Part shown: positions 6,414 to 6,971 of the stretch, piece by piece | How positions within the stretch are numbered: position 1 is the stretch's first letter | Layout of the letters: the number at the start of each line of letters is the position of its first letter | Notes under the pieces: model-generated | What the model was told of the DNA's origin: nothing | Database searches by the model: none | Seen by the model: the letters and a program-made list of their open reading frames with translations, nothing else | Position numbers and translations under genes: made by a program | Origin: JADKCL01 sp046050405 | GTDB taxonomy: Bacteria > Bacteroidota > Bacteroidia > J057 > JADKCL01 | Length of the DNA: 6,971 nt | Direction of reading: 5' to 3' | NCBI GenBank assembly: GCA_046050405.1 | Contig: JBJOPY010000326.1 | Coordinates: forward strand, 1 to 6,971

Positions 6414-6971
6414 TCAAAGATTGATCCCGCCGCTGACCTCTATGCGCTGTCCATTCACCCAGCGGGCATCCTCGGAGCAGAGGAAGGCCACCACCCCGCC
6501 GACATCATCCGCATTTCCCACGCGGCCGAGTGCGGTGATCCCTGCAAGGTGCCTTTTCATCGGTGGGTTGTTCCGGATGGCTGCATTGTTGAAGTCGGTC
6601 TCGATCGGGCCCGGGGCCACGATATTGGCGGTGATGCCCCTCGGGCCGAGCTCCTTGGCGAGGCAGCGGGTCAGGTTTTCCAATCCGGCTTTCATGGATG
6701 AATACACGGAATAGCCCGGAATCACAAACCGGGTGGTCCCGGAGGAGATGGTCACGATGCGGCCACCGTCGTTCAGGACGGGTGCCAGCTTCTGGGTGAG
6801 GAAGAAAACGCCTTTGAAATGGACGTTCATGAATCGGTCAAACATTTCCTCAGTGACGTGAGCAAAGGGGACGGTGGCACCCATGCCGCCATTGTGGATC
6901 AGGAAATCCAGCCGATCCGTGTTCCACTGGCTCCGCAGGAGCTGAACCAGGTCCTCGACAAATGTGTCCAA
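6414..6971 (-). CDS. Short-chain dehydrogenase/reductase (SDR), N-terminally cut by the window
   Basis: These are the C-terminal 185 residues of a classical SDR oxidoreductase, a cytosolic NAD(P)-dependent Rossmann enzyme of usually about 250 residues. The first visible codon is TTG inside the domain, so about 60-65 residues including the TGxxxGxG cofactor loop lie beyond position 6971; the TTG should not be taken as the start. Counting from the window edge, the catalytic residues are Asn49 (MNVHFKG), Ser77 (TISSG) and Tyr90/Lys94 (YSSMK), in normal spacing. The PGPIETDF stretch (120-127) and the C-terminal WVNGQRIEVSGG (171-182) are typical. The structural NNAG motif reads HNGG (26-29), which is unusual. 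The substrate cannot be assigned; the form resembles the large 3-oxoacyl-ACP reductase/glucose dehydrogenase-like group. The gene converges on sdhB. Confidence 0.92.
   Translation of the reverse strand: MDTFVEDLVQLLRSQWNTDRLDFLIHNGGMGATVPFAHVTEEMFDRFMNVHFKGVFFLTQKLAPVLNDGGRIVTISSGTTRFVIPGYSVYSSMKAGLENLTRCLAKELGPRGITANIVAPGPIETDFNNAAIRNNPPMKRHLAGITALGRVGNADDVGGVVAFLCSEDARWVNGQRIEVSGGINL

Noticed and set aside
1..6971. CRISPR arrays, tRNA or rRNA genes, insertion sequences, attachment sites or phage genes
   Set aside because: I found no regularly spaced repeats, cloverleaf-like sequences, transposase motifs or terminal inverted repeats; all sizeable genes are ordinary metabolic or transport genes.

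Overview
The window (about 60% G+C by eye) is ordinary chromosomal DNA with a central respiratory operon. The three Sdh subunits resemble the sdhCAB type I associate with Verrucomicrobiota and Bacteroidota: one long di-heme cytochrome b subunit, a flavoprotein with the SESLRNDGR active-site stretch, and an SdhB with a C-terminal 4Fe-4S/3Fe-4S domain. The G+C-rich codon use and weak Shine-Dalgarno sites make Verrucomicrobiota my first guess. This is inferred from remembered family features, not from a search.

Layout. Positions 1-205 contain no certain gene, only a weak candidate for the start of a leftward gene. Positions 206-1183 (minus) encode an aldo/keto reductase that closely resembles the core of animal voltage-gated K+ channel beta subunits, but with the classical catalytic His. 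A 194-bp divergent spacer follows. Positions 1378-2424 (plus) encode an AI-2E family permease, followed by a hairpin at 2448-2477. A good sigma70-type promoter (2576-2604) and a short 5' leader with a hairpin (2622-2641) precede sdhC (2650-3381), sdhA (3388-5322) and sdhB (5332-6081). The gaps of 6 and 9 nt between these genes mark one transcript. It ends at a GC-rich hairpin that begins on the last base of the sdhB stop codon. A 332-bp convergent spacer without a gene separates it from a leftward short-chain dehydrogenase (6414-6971), whose N-terminus lies beyond the window.

How the genes work together. SdhC, SdhA and SdhB should form a membrane-bound succinate:quinone oxidoreductase, probably menaquinone-linked and able in principle to run as succinate dehydrogenase or fumarate reductase. 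All flavin, Fe-S and heme ligands I looked for are present. The flanking reductases and the permease show no evident functional link to the complex.

I did not find a novel system. The points most worth a second look are the leader hairpin and mini-ORF before sdhC, the Kv-beta-like reductase, the soluble loop in SdhC and the altered NNAG motif in the SDR.
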